Of a stretch of DNA of 64,000 nt, positions 31,589 through 42,143 are shown in pieces. The translations under genes were made by a program, and so were the position numbers. The notes beneath the pieces are model-generated. The model was not told where the DNA came from. It worked only from the letters and a program-made list of their open reading frames with translations, and did no database searches. Each line of letters begins with the position of its first letter. The first letter of the stretch is position 1. Source of the DNA: Cordylochernes scorpioides (lineage: Eukaryota; Arthropoda; Arachnida; Pseudoscorpiones; Chernetidae); contig CP092874.1 in the NCBI GenBank assembly GCA_030710605.1, forward strand, positions 75,666,324-75,730,323, read 5' to 3'.

Positions 31589-31760
31589 TGCCAAACCCCC
31601 AACGAAACAGTACCCTCTACAACTGCCACTATTTTTATTTTTGAATTTTTAAATGTATTTCTCTGAATCTCTATTGTATCTGTTGCACGCATTTGCGGAG
31701 CCAGTGGCCTGATGAAGCGCGACCGCGCGAAAGCTTGCCTCCCATACCTTAATAAAGAAA
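30181..31760 (+). mobile_element. Penelope-like element, 5' truncated
   Basis: The left edge is the end of the R1-like inverted fragment; the coding region starts mid-RT. The ORF ends at 31588, and a 3' region of about 170 bp follows with a hammerhead-like motif (31704-31740) and AATAAA at 31751. Penelope-like elements are known for an RT joined to a GIY-YIG nuclease and for hammerhead motifs near their ends, both of which fit here. Confidence 0.85.
31704..31740 (+). ncRNA. Hammerhead ribozyme-like motif in the Penelope 3' region
   Basis: CTGATGA (31709-31715), stem II GCGC/GCGC around GACC, GAAA (31729-31732), then a palindromic AGCT and T. Flanking GGC (31706-31708) pairs with GCC (31737-31739) as stem I. 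One extra A (31716) lies between the CUGAUGA box and stem II, so activity is uncertain. Position just after a Penelope ORF supports the call. Confidence 0.6.
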
Positions 31761-31808
31761 CTCTGCAAATTGAATTTTTGAATTGCAAATATTTGAAATT
31801 TATTTACC

Positions 31809-34759
31809 TCAATCATAACCAATTATGTTCCTGCTTACTTTGTCTCTAAGTTCCCTTGTGTGACTCAAGTGTTGTATTGCACTTCTACTATCAGTAAGAA
31901 TCCATATATCGTGATGTTTAGTGTTTCTGATGGATTTTAAGGCTTCATAGATGGCTATAAGTTCTGATCTGAAGACTGAGCAAAAATCTGGGTTTCTTCT
32001 GTTTATTTTCTCATTGCCATTTGTGGTTTTAATGAGAGAGTCACTGTCAGTGTGTCCCAACTCGTCTCTGCTACCATCGGTATAGATAGTTATTACATTT
32101 TTAGGAATTTTATATTAATTATTTCTAATAATAATTGTTTTAAGTATTCTGGATTTTGGTATTGTTTGTTAGTGGGTTCATTTAAAGTGGCATTAAAAAT
32201 AACATTTTGTTAGTGATTCGCATGGGGATATTTTTTCTGCTAAATAATATTTTTCCACTTTATATTTTAAAAATCCATTTCTTTTGGCCAGGTGGAGAGG
32301 GCCTTCTTTTTTGAGTCTTATATTGGATTCCCAATTAAGTATGCAATTGGATGTTCTGTGTTTGTTTTCATAACTCTTGATTTTGTTTATATATTTTGGC
32401 AGATTGAAGCTTCTTCTACCCTTTAAGGGCATAATGTCTGCCTCGTAAAGTACAATATTATTAGGGCAGGTATTTGTAAGACCTGTAATAATTCTAGCTG
32501 CATTTAGTTGTATCCTTTCCAGTGATTTTAGATTTGTTTCAGATGCTGTACCATAGATTTGATATCCATATTCCAAGATAGGTCTCATTAGAGATGTGTA
32601 AGTTAATTTTAGTGTTGTTGCTTCAGCTCCCCACTCTTCCTGAAATATATTTCAAGATTTTTAGTCGGTCTCTTCCTTTTCTAACAACTCCTTCAATATG
32701 TTTACTGGAGTTAATTTCTGGATCCAGGGTGTAGCCGAGATATTTAGGATGTTTATTATATTGCAATTGTTGTTCTTTCAGAATAATTTTTGGTCTTATT
32801 TTGTATAGTTTCTTATCGGTAGTAAAAAGACAGGTTTCAGATTTTTGGGGGTTAAATTCTAATTTATGTTTATTAGCAAATTTTTCTAGGTGGAGAAGAG
32901 TCTTGTTCAAATCTCTTTCAGCTTTTTTCCAGTTAGTGTTGCTGCTCCATAGAATAATGTCATCAGCGAAAAGTCCAATATTGGTTTTATGAGAAAAAAA
33001 ATCTTCTATGCCTGCAATAAATTGGGTGAAGAGATTTGGGCTAAGGACTGATCCTTGTGGTAATCCTTGATACAATTTGAAGGTTTTAGATAAAGTGCCA
33101 TTATATTTGACCCTGATGCATCTATTTTTAAGGGAATCATTTATCCAAGTGATAGCTTTTCCATCAAATTTGAAATGTTTGTATAATTTTGTAATTAACT
33201 TGTTTTTCCATACCTTATCAAAAGCTTGTGTAAGGTCTAAAAAGCAGCTATTGTGTGGTTAGTTGGTTTTCTGTTTTGTGCATCTTTTACCTTTTGTGTG
33301 AAAAATAAGGGTTGGTCTATTGTCCCATGTCCTTTCCTAAATCCATATTGTTCTTCTGGTCAGAGATTTCTTGTGTCGGGGTGGTAGGTGAGTCGTCTGA
33401 GTATAATTTTTCCATTAATTTTCAGCAAATACTTGTGAGAGAGATAGGTCGGTAGTTTTTTGGGTCATCAGCAGATTTGTAAAGTTTTTAAATGGGAATT
33501 ATTGTTGCATTTTTACAGTCTTGAAGCAATTTTCAAGTTTTCCAGTAGTTATTGAAAATATTAAGAAGTATTTCTTTGCCAATTTTGCCCAAGTTTGATA
33601 TCATTCGGCCATGGATTCCATCTGGCCCAGGAGTCTTGTTTAGGTCAGTGTTTTCTAATGCATAAGCTAGCTCTTTCATATTTATTTTTTTCATGGAAAA
33701 TATTATGAGTGCTGGTGACATTTTTACAGTCATGAATAATCCTTTGGGCCTTTGTTTCAACCTTGATTTTACTACTTATTTGATATGAATTACCTAAAAG
33801 ATTGGCAGCAATTTTGTCATTAGTTGCTGGTGTACCATCTGTATTCTTAATCATATTAGTTTTTTCAGTTTGTGACTGAGATCTGTCAATTTGTTTTGCC
33901 AAATTCCAAAGTTTTGTATTTGGGTTTCTTGGGTTCAGGTTTTCACAAATTTGTTTCCATTTTTCCCTTTTCACATTTACGTATAATCTTTTTATTTTTG
34001 CATTCACAATGTTCAGTTCAGTTCTACAATTCGTTTGGTTTTGGGTGCTCTTTTTTGTAGTTCATTTCTTTTAGTTATAAGTGTTTGAATATTTTTTGCC
34101 TGGTGTGTATAATTTGGAATTTATTTCTTAATATTACCTCTTAGTATTGAAACTGTAGCTGCTTTAATAATGGTGTTTTCGAAAGATATCCAATTAGCCT
34201 TTTTGAAGTTCCAGAATTTTTTTTAATTGAGCTGGTTTTGGTCTTGGTGCTAATTTCTATCAAATTAGGCAAATGATCACTTCCAATACTTTTTAATATT
34301 TGCTATTTGCATTTGTGGAAAATGTCAGGATAGTAAAAACTTATATCAAGGGCTTGTGCAGTATTATAGCTGTAGGAATGATGGGTAGGATTCCCATCAT
34401 TTAAGCACATGATGGCATTGTCGTCAAATATGTTTGAAAGTATTTTGCCTCTTTGGTTTTTGGCGTGGAACATCCCCATAGTTGATGTTTGGCATTAAGG
34501 TCACCTACAATAAGAGTTGTCTGTAAGAAATTGAGCCATTATTCCATCGTCAATAAGTGTATTGTTTGGAGGGTGATACATATTGTATGTATATGTTGAT
34601 GGCTTTGTTTTGATTGAGGTAGACTTTGATATCTTGGGCTTCGAGGTCTAATGTGTTTGAAATATTAACGGCTATGTCCTCATAGTACAAATTCTTGATT
34701 AAAAATGCTAGGCCACCCCCTTCAACAGCATATACAGATGGATCTTCAGACCTTACCAT
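31809..34759 (-). pseudogene. I-like LINE on the minus strand: endonuclease, RT, RNase H, broken
   Basis: Read from 34759 down. Endonuclease remnant (GGGLAFLIKN, AINIYIQYVSPSK); a decayed stretch 34550-34010; pre-RT linker (34007-33645, EKWKQICENLNPR); RT start KTPGPDGIHGRM (near 33630). The fingers (near 33400-33080) are open in shifted frames with FDKVW-like residues. 33075-32623 has YQGLPQGSVLSPNLF (motif B), GLFADDIILW (motif C) and HPKYLGYTLD. The thumb at 32588-32193 has MRPILEYGYQIYG and AARIITGL. RNase H from about 32100 to 31809 has IYTDGSRDELG, FRSELIAIYEAL and ILTDSRSA. Presence of RNase H places it in the I-related group. At least four frame breaks; not functional. Confidence 0.88.
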
Positions 34760-35595
34760 GAGTTATGGAGGGGCCGGAATTGACATAATACTGCAAGATG
34801 GAACGCACATCAAAATCAAAGAAGGAGCAGGACAGATTTCGTCAAACTTCACTTGTGAACTGACAGCTATCTGGAAAGTCCTTGATGTATGCCTTAACCA
34901 ACCATTCCTGCATCAAGCAGAAGGAAATTTAATATACAGTGACTCCATATCCGCTCTAGAAGCAATTCAGAAGGGCAATACTAAAATCACACAGAAAATA
35001 CACTCGTTACTTACCCAACTGGAACCATTGGAGAATAACTACATTCTACAATGGATCCCTGCCCGTGCTGGGATCGGGGGTAATGAAATGGCATTTGAAT
35101 TGGCAAAGGAAGCCAGAAGGTTGAGCCAAAGGAAAGAACAAATGTCATTATTTGACGCTGATTCTTTGTCAAAATACAAGATAATTAAACAATAAATAAG
35201 AAAAGATCAAAATGCGAAATAAACTCTGAGAGAAAAATGACAAAAACTATAACAAGACTTAGAACAAAACACTATAAAGGAATAACAATACATCCAGATG
35301 GCACAATAACCTATAGGGCATGCAACAATTGTCCTGGTGTGGAACTTACACCTACCCACATATTCTCATAGCCAGCAATGGCCGCAGCCTTGCAGAAAAT
35401 TGACATAGACCCAGAGCAGCAGCTTTACACACCCAAGATAGTGGACATTGCTGCTGATGTGATGGAGATGCATGGAGACATCTGAGGCTTTTTATTGGAC
35501 ACGACAACAACAACAGCATTCCAGAGTAAAATAAATTATCAGAGATAGATACATATTTTTCATATGAATTAAAATAAATATAATCGATACTGAGA
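34720..35595 (+). pseudogene. LINE RNase H and C-terminal zinc-knuckle tail
   Basis: AYTDGSSDLTMSYGGAG, TCELTAIW, NLIYSDSISALEAI and QWIPARAGIGGNEMAFELA form an RNase H domain. In the PARAGIGGNE segment the usual His is Arg. After the stop at about 35195 the remaining frame reads KTITRLRTKHYKGI, YRACNNCPGVELTPTHIF and AAALQKIDIDPEQQL, the C-terminal finger and tail of the same LINE type. The 3' end contains CAACAACAACAGCATTCC and runs straight into the mariner-end module. The first codons of the 34695 open frame belong to the reversed LINE, so the RNase H is 5' truncated at about 34720. Confidence 0.83.
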
Positions 35596-36064
35596 GAGAG
35601 TTGAATTAAAAATATTAGAAATTTATTATCTTCGGAAACAAACCGTATCTAAAATATCAATTTTTTTTTGCTACATGTTTAATTTGCATTTACCTATTTT
35701 ACATATCTCTGATTGTATTTAAAAATTGTTAACCAATTCTTCATACTTTTTGCGAAGTGGTGTTTTATTAATTTGTTATTTGATGTTATTAGGGTTCTTT
35801 CCTGGTATTCAAAAAGGAAAAATACTTGTCGATCAGTTATATTTTTCAATTTATCAAACAATTTGGCCGCTGAATCTCTGATTCTGGTAGTGCGCCATCT
35901 GGCGAATAAAATTGTAACTAAAATCAATTTCGAATTTTTCATTATTTGCCATAAAAAATCCCATTGCATCCTGAACACAATGGTGTTTACCGCATTGCTC
36001 TAGCGCAAATATTCGCGGAGTTATTAATTTTTAAAATAGTGCGGGACTTTTGGATCACCCTGTA
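35596..36064 (-). mobile_element. Mariner-type transposon end module, copy 3
   Basis: Reverse complement of 7700-8205 and 23022-23508, ending GGGACTTTTGGATCACCCTG before TA at 36063-36064. Attached to the same LINE tail as copy 1. Confidence 0.7.
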
Positions 36065-36104
36065 TAACGGCAATACAAGCTTTCAGGCTAAACTGCCTTT
36101 CGAT

Positions 36105-36180
36105 AAAAATAACTATACTATTAAAACTTTTAACTTTTGAACGAAAAATCGTAATTTATTTTAAGGAGAAATAACGAAAT
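36105..36180 (-). repeat. Fold-back family B arm fragment
   Basis: TTTTGAACGAAAAATCGTAA and TTTTAAGGAGAAATAACG match the arm at 38700-38760. Its partner arm is probably 36660-36830, with other repeats inserted between. Confidence 0.6.
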
Positions 36181-36299
36181 AAAAAGTGGCCAATTCGGGA
36201 TTCGATCTCGATTGCTAGTCGACAAGACGTGACAATTTACAAATGTTAAACACGAGGCACGTTATCTGTATACAAGACACGAAATTATTTAACATTTAT
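36181..36299 (-). other. B-box-containing tRNA-like fragment
   Basis: On the minus strand GAGATCGAATCCCG resembles a Pol III B box. No clear A box or cloverleaf, so only a possible SINE trace. Confidence 0.3.
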
Positions 36300-36530
36300 A
36301 AATATACGAATGGAAACATTAAGACTCGAATGTTTCATTCAGACAAAAAAAAATATATATATATACTGTCCTTTACTGCGATGACAAAATTTTAGGAGGG
36401 CTTGGCTCATCAGTGGTGAACCCTCCCAGTGGTTTCGTCAATTTAATCTTCCAGACCGCTTCTTTAGAGCTCTAATACTGTATTGTATTATTCTGCTTAT
36501 ATATTCTACACTGAAGGGTGGAATCTCAGA
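36300..36530. repeat. Fold-back family A fragment
   Basis: AAACATTAAGACTCGAATG, then CTGTCCTTTACTGCGATGA, GGAGGGCTTGGCTCATCAG and ACCGCTTCTTTAGAGCTC match 12412-12590 closely. The right arm is degraded. Confidence 0.7.
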
Positions 36531-36659
36531 GATGGTATTTAAGCAAACTATGGACCTAAGCTTTTACGAATGTAGAATTACATATAATATTTGTGTTATG
36601 TACTCTTCTACCTAATATTCAATAATCTTAGATAGCGTAGGTTTTCATTAGTATCCTGG

Positions 36660-36830
36660 GATACCCTTCACAATCCATTATTTCATACTTCATCCCTAAG
36701 GTTAGAAATAATCGTTATTTCTCCTTAAAATAATTTTCGATTTTTCGTTTAAAAGAAACACATGTGGGATTATTTTCAAATGTCGTTCTACAATCATAAG
36801 CCGCATTATATTGTATTATAATTTGATCTA
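36660..36830 (+). repeat. Fold-back family B right arm
   Basis: TTCATACTTCATCCCTAAGG, TAATCGTTATTTCTCC, then TGTCGTTCTACAATCATAAG, the same as 1375-1545. Confidence 0.7.
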
Positions 36831-37174
36831 TTAAAAGAGCTTCACTCCACTGGAATCTGCACTATCTCTAACAATAATAAGCAGGCACCAAGCATGGGAC
36901 ACTTCATCGACTAAGATATCTTTGAGATGATTCAATAAATGATCTAAAGAACAACTCACGTACTAATCAAGTGTCAGCTTCAGTTGTACGTAAGTAATGG
37001 AGGGTTCAAGCTGTGGCCAGCTAGATCAGCGATGTTATCACATCTAAACATGCCGTGGAGGTCGCAGCCTATCTGGTTGTTTATTGGAAGGTTCCCATGG
37101 TACTTCGCGTCCATGGTGGTGACCAAGTTCCCTGGTCTATTTAAAAAGTTAAAAATTCCATTTCTCGTTTTTAT
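36831..37174. other. Unannotated stretch
   Basis: Possibly the far part of repeat D (minus strand). No gene seen. Confidence 0.35.
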
Positions 37175-37545
37175 ATCTACATTCAAATCCGCCTTTTCCG
37201 GTCCCAAGCCCGGATGAAAAAGGAGGAGGGGTAGCAGTAACAAGCTCACTAAAAAACCTGGTCTCAGCTGGCCCGGCTGATAGTACCCTGTAAGGGCTCC
37301 TAATCCAGGGATACAGGATAAGCAGCGTTTGTACTCAATGTTAGGAGTGGCTGCACATGGCGTCTGTTCCTCATGTCAGAGGCGGCCATTTCTTTTGGAG
37401 CTAAGTCGGCCTGCCACTGAGTAGTGCTCCCAGTCTTAATGACAAAGGCAGACGCATTCTACTTCACCCAATCATGATGGCTGTCAAATCTCAAGCCTTA
37501 CAAGCTTGACACCCTAATATGATTGAGTGGAGATAAGAAAGACGA
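37175..37545 (-). repeat. Dispersed repeat family D, copy 2
   Basis: Inverted relative to 10115-10560 with shared blocks throughout (AGCCGGGCCAGCTGAG, CAGTGGCAGGCCGACTTAG). This copy extends further on its 3' side. Unknown class. Confidence 0.75.
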
Positions 37546-37919
37546 AAAGGATATCTATATTCATTTTCTACCAAAATATCCAGGCCCTCTCTCTATAGTA
37601 CAGCTCCTATTACAATTCATAAAATACTGGTAGCAATGGTAGATCAATGTAAAAACATGTAGAAATCTTAGACTGGGTAGTGAAATATGAATTATGATTA
37701 TTCAAAGTTAATGAGAATGAATGTATTCTGGCACAGCATTATGTTATCAAAGGCAAATTTCTGAAATAGTAGGTCTTCTTATGAGAAACTACTTTTAAAA
37801 ACATGGATACTCCTGGTCTTTCACAGGGATGGTCTCCCATTGGAAGGTAGACTTTCATTGAATCAAGAATGGCTGAAACTATAGCGAACACTAATGAAAC
37901 ATTCCGAGAATTTTTCTCA
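37546..37919. other. Unannotated stretch
   Basis: Nothing recognised. Confidence 0.4.
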
Positions 37920-38330
37920 TTTAGAATTTATTTTTATTTTCGTCCAAATTCATCACAAATCATGGTAATTTTGGAGAATTTCTGTCGAAAATCGGGGCAA
38001 CGGATGATCCTAGCTGCTTCTGTGGCAAAGAAAACCAAAACTCAATAGATTTATTAATAGAATGTACGATCTTTCACAGCTACAGAAGTAATCATTTTTA
38101 TCCCATCGAAGAAATTTTAACAAAGACACTTATGTAAAATTCAATAATTTTTGTAACTTCATTTTAGATTTTCTTTTCTGTTTGAGAAAACCAACGTGTC
38201 AGTTTTAATTTTGTTTTTATTCCGGTTATTGAATTGTATATAATGAATTGTATATAGGTTGATAAAATGTATTTAGGCGCAAGTATCCCAAGCTGGGATA
38301 TCGCGTACGATATTTCAAATGATTAATAAA
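37920..38330 (+). pseudogene. LINE C-terminal zinc-finger tail and 3' UTR
   Basis: The frame reads QIMVILENF-like then ATDDPSCFCGKENQNSIDLL and IECTIFHSYRS, matching the C-terminus of the LINE at 49456-50181 (SSCFCGIEEQTSRHLLIDCP). It continues into a 3' end with GGCGCAAGTATCCC and a final AATAAAAAA, as at 50285. 5' truncated, as usual for LINE insertions. Confidence 0.75.
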
Positions 38331-38679
38331 AAAAGGTAGACTAGATTAGGTCAAATCTACAAGACAACCTTTCAACTCAGTAGAAAACAATCTAGACAAC
38401 TAGAGCCAGATTGGAAAAAGGTAACCTGTATCCATTGATCTATAAAGAAGGTACAAAAACCTTATCTATATATATAAATGTACAAAATACAAAATTGAAG
38501 ATGGCCAGAATATATTACAATGTGAATTCAAAACTATTATAGACGCGTATGATTCTTTTTAAAAAGTAAACAATTACCTACTGAAATGAAAAATTAATGA
38601 GCCAGGCCCTCCCATTAATTTTTAATTGCAATAAGGGCAGTAGATATATACTTTATAATACAATATAATGCGGCTTATG

Positions 38680-39002
38680 ATTGTAGAACGACATTTGACA
38701 AATTTTACCGCAAATGTTTCTTTTGAACGAAAAATCATAATTTTATTTTAAGGAGAAATACGACTATTTCTATCCTTAGGGATGAAGTATGAAAGGATGA
38801 ATTGTGAAGAGTAATGATGAACGGAATTGTTCCCATCCCTGGACACTTTTATTTTTCCATTCATCATTACTCTTCACAATTCATCCTTTCATACTTCATC
38901 CCTAAGGATAGAAATAATCGTATTTCTCCTTAAAATAAAATTACGATTTTTTCGTTCAAAAGAAACATTTGCGGTAATATTTGTCAAACGTCGTTCTACA
39001 GA
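38680..39002. repeat. Fold-back family B, complete hairpin
   Basis: Arms of about 135 bp: 38682-38820 (GTAGAACGACATTTGAC, AGGAGAAATACGAC, GATGAAGTATGAAAGGATG) and 38864-39000 in reverse (CATCCTTTCATACTTCATC, CGTTCTAC). Loop about 43 bp. No ORF. This is the reference copy for the single arms at 1375, 36105, 36660 and 46860. Confidence 0.9.
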
Positions 39003-39006
39003 TATA

Positions 39007-40521
39007 CACTGGTCCGCAAAATTAAAGGAACAACACATGTTTAAGAAAAAGAAAAGTTATATTAAGGGATATATATCAATTTTTTGTATATTCAAAAGCT
39101 TCCATGAATTAAGAGAGTATGTAAAACAGAAAAACAAATAAAGTTGTTCCCAATATGCGAAATACCACTGTCTACTTTGACTCCGCCTCCAGCACGTGCC
39201 TGAGTCTTTCTCAAAGCGTCCTAATTTTACGCTCCACTATATTTTTATTGAACCTTTTTGGTTTTTAAAGTTTTCCTGGCTTATAGGCAACATTTATCAC
39301 AAGAAAAAAAATAGCAAGCTATTGGAAGGATGGAAGCAGGCCAATCACAGGCAGAAGTAGCAATCTGGCTTGGAGTGACAAGAAACGTTGTCTCAAGGCT
39401 TTGGAAAAAAATTTCAAACGGCAGCTAATGTTGCCAGAACACCCGAACAAGGACGGCCAAGGGTCGCAACGTTAAATCAAGACCGTTATTTGAGTCTCCT
39501 TGTGCGTCGCAATAGAAGAATGACAGCATCGCAACTACGAAGTGACCTCAATGCAGCTACAGGAGTCTTAGTATCAACTGATACAATACGCAGAAGGCTT
39601 CACAAGAAGGGCCTCTATGCTCGACGACCCATAATTTGTGGGCCATTGACACCACCTCAAAAGAGAGCAAGGAAACTTTGGTGCAGACAACATGTCGCCT
39701 GGAATCCAGATGAATGGAGGCGTGTAATGTTCACTGATGAGTCCAGATTCTCTCTAAACAGCGATTCTCGTCGTGTCTTTGTCTGGAGAGAGGTAGGAAC
39801 CAGAAATAATCCCCGGAATATGGTTGAAAGGGATCCCTACAGAAGCCAAGGTTTTATGGTCTGGGCTGGAATCTTCTTGGGCGGTCGCACAGCACTCCAT
39901 ATTTTTCGGCAAGGAACCCTGACTGGACAGAGGTATCGGGACGAGATCTTGGCAGCATATGTGATGCCTCAAGCATTGGAAATGGGAGAAAACTTTCTTC
40001 TAATGGATGATAAGGCCCGTCCACATAGGGCTGGTGTGGTCGACACTTTTCTCCAAAACCATGCAATTGCTCGGATGAATTGGCCAGCTCGATCCCCAGA
40101 CCTAAATCCCATTGAGCATGTATGGGACAACCTAGGACGGCGGATCTCATCCCTCCAACCCCCTCCTAGAAACACTGATGAGCTAGAAACAGCCTTAACA
40201 CAAGAGTGGGTGTTGATTCCACAGGAGCAGATAAACTCCCTAATTCTTAGTATGGGTCACCGATGTAGAGCCTGTCTATCAGTTAAAGGCGATCACACCC
40301 CATATTAACAACAATATCCAAGATATTTATGCACTGACTGCAAGAAGATCATTGCTTGACCGGCTAATTTGCATAAAATACGCGTTAGAATTCTTTGATT
40401 TCGGGTATTCTAATCAATAATGGAATAATAAATTTGTGTATAAAATTTCATTGATAAATGTTCAATAAAATTTGAGATAAACGAAAAAAATATGTTGTTC
40501 CTTTAATTTTGCGGAGCAGTG
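39007..40521 (+). mobile_element. Tc1-type transposon (1515 bp)
   Basis: Inverted ends CACTGGTCCGCAAAATTAAA and, reversed, CACTGCTCCGCAAAATTAAA, extending into GGAACAACA, flanked by TA at 39005-39006 and 40522-40523. The transposase is inside on the plus strand. TIRs are near identical, suggesting a fairly recent insertion into the family B hairpin end. Confidence 0.93.
39318..40308 (+). pseudogene. Tc1 transposase (DD34E) with one frameshift in the DNA-binding region
   Basis: The catalytic part (39388-40308) is open: RVMFTDESRFSL (first Asp), ENFLLMDDKARPHRAG (second Asp; MDDK where relatives have QDN) and SPDLNPIEHVWDNL (Glu), with exactly 34 residues between second Asp and Glu. The N-terminal HTH is in another frame: AIGRMEAGQSQAEVAIWLGV and VSRLWKK from 39318. 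The frames join near 39412 at an A run, so one indel separates them. The HTH frame is also closed upstream by TAG at 39312. The intact catalytic domain but broken N-terminus indicates recent inactivation. Confidence 0.9.
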
Positions 40522-40610
40522 TATAATTGCTTAATTTTTAAATAGAATCATGCACGTCTATAATAGTTTTGAATTCTCATAACAGATGACGCGCTAATGT
40601 ATAATATACT

Positions 40611-41347
40611 CCAATGTGTATTGAGGCGGACAATAATAATATATTAAAGGAACCGAAGAAAATACGTAATTGACATAAAGAGAACAATCTCCAAGTGTCT
40701 GAAGGGACAATAGGTAGGAATAAAATTTTATAAAAAGATGAAATATTTAAAAAAATTACAAAAGTCGATCATCAGATGGGTCGTTCACGTATGTATGAGG
40801 TTTTTTCTGCATCACTGGACTGACACCATCATAAGAACAAACAATATTAAAATGTTATAGCAGTTTGTAAATGAAATAAGCACAGAACGGCCTGAAAAAT
40901 CTATGTTTACGAGTCACTTCAAATAGCTTCACTAGGTACAACTAACCTCTATAAACCTATATATATGTTATATTAAAATATTTTTTCATTTAAAAAATAT
41001 ATTTTATAGATTCAAATATTCTGTTAAAATCGACCGTCAGAGGTCGCTCTTTCCCTATAAAAAAATAATTGTTGTTGTTTCCCGTTGTCTGGGGCTCAAA
41101 AATAATTTATTTTGGTTAGCAGCCCCGTAAATAAAGATATTTTATCTTTCCCGTTGTTAACCATATATACACGCTCACACATTATACCCAATATTATGTA
41201 TATACAAATATAAATATTCCCCCCTATTAATCTACCTTGTATAACCATATAACATCATGTACATAGATATTTACTATATAGAACACTCATTTTAGCACCT
41301 TAACTCTATACCCTATTATAATATATGTGCTAGCATGGGATTATATA
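40611..41347. other. AT-rich stretch, nothing recognised
   Basis: Short repeats of TATA type only. Confidence 0.4.
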
Positions 41348-41975
41348 TCTATATATATAAAAATGAATGTTTGTATGTTTGTTGGTTGGTTGGTTTGTAT
41401 GTCCGGTATACAAATTCGCAGTAGTTCACTAATTCAAACCAAAATTTCAATACATAGGTAAAAAATAACGAGGATGACGATAGGCTATTTTAAAAAAATA
41501 TATAAATCAATTATTAAAACTATATATTCAAATTATTCTAAATAGCTCATCTAGAACGCGGTGGAATCTGATGGCGGGGCGCGCCCATTGGACGGCCTGC
41601 GACACGTGGCTTCCCTGTGCGCGCGCATGCGCCGGGAAGGCACTCGCACGCCGGCAGCCGACGGGAGCTGTCGCTTGCTCGCCGGGAGTCAACGGGCGCG
41701 CGCATGCGCCGGGAAGCCACTCGCCCGCCGGCAGCCGACGGGAGCGGTCGCTTGCTCGCCGGGAGTCAACGGGCGCCGACATTTACTCGCTGGCAGCCAA
41801 CGGGCACATGTTTAATGTGTTTGAATAATACATTTAATCATGTAAACCAGGGCGTTGCCGGGCAACCCTAGGAAGCAAGATGTATACAAGGTGTAGACAA
41901 GATGAAGATTAAAACGTTTTTAAAATATATTCGCACTCGGGTAAAACCCGGGCGTTGCCCGGGCCATTCGTCTAG
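41348..41975 (+). mobile_element. Non-autonomous Helitron (628 bp) with GC-rich insert
   Basis: The 5' end TCTATATATATAAAAATG follows A. The 3' end has hairpin CCCGGGCGTTGCCCGGG, then CCATTCGTCTAG and T at 41976. A second degenerate 3'-end-like block (CCAGGGCGTTGCCGGG, CCCTAG) lies at 41847-41874, so two ends may be in tandem. No Rep/helicase. Confidence 0.85.
41580..41812. repeat. GC-rich short tandem repeats inside the Helitron
   Basis: A unit of about 75 bp, with CGCGCATGCGCCGGGAAG, CGCCGGCAGCCGACGGGAGC and TTGCTCGCCGGGAGTCAACG, occurs twice and partially a third time. It is very GC-rich against an AT-rich background; open frames on both strands are by-products. Origin unknown, possibly captured sequence. 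Confidence 0.8.
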
Positions 41976-42143
41976 TATAAATATAAAAAGAGAAATTTTC
42001 CCAACTAATACAACTCAAAATGGAGACTTTACTGGCACATAAAGTAAAAAAAAAAATTGTCAAAAAAAAATTATGATAATAATAAATTAAAAAAATTATT
42101 AACAATATATACAAATTATATAATGAAATAAATATATATATAT
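41976..42143. other. AT-rich spacer
   Basis: Nothing recognised. Confidence 0.4.

Larger units (their letters stand above)
38518..40605. repeat. Family A fold-back split by a family B fold-back and a Tc1 element
   Basis: The left outer arm (TTCAAAACTATTATAGACG, ATGATTCTTTTT, CAATTA) pairs with the right outer arm at 40527-40580 (TAATTGCTTAATTTTTAAAT, ACGTCTATAATAGTTTTGAA). Between them lie the complete family B hairpin and the Tc1 transposon, giving three nested insertions. Confidence 0.8.

Noticed and set aside
36408..36440. CTGATGA box on the minus strand of family A repeats
   Set aside because: No stem II followed by GAA within range, so it is not a hammerhead.
41528..41871. Overlapping GC-rich open frames of about 85 codons on both strands
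   Set aside because: By-products of a GC-rich tandem repeat lacking stop codons; the translations are repetitive with no family motif.
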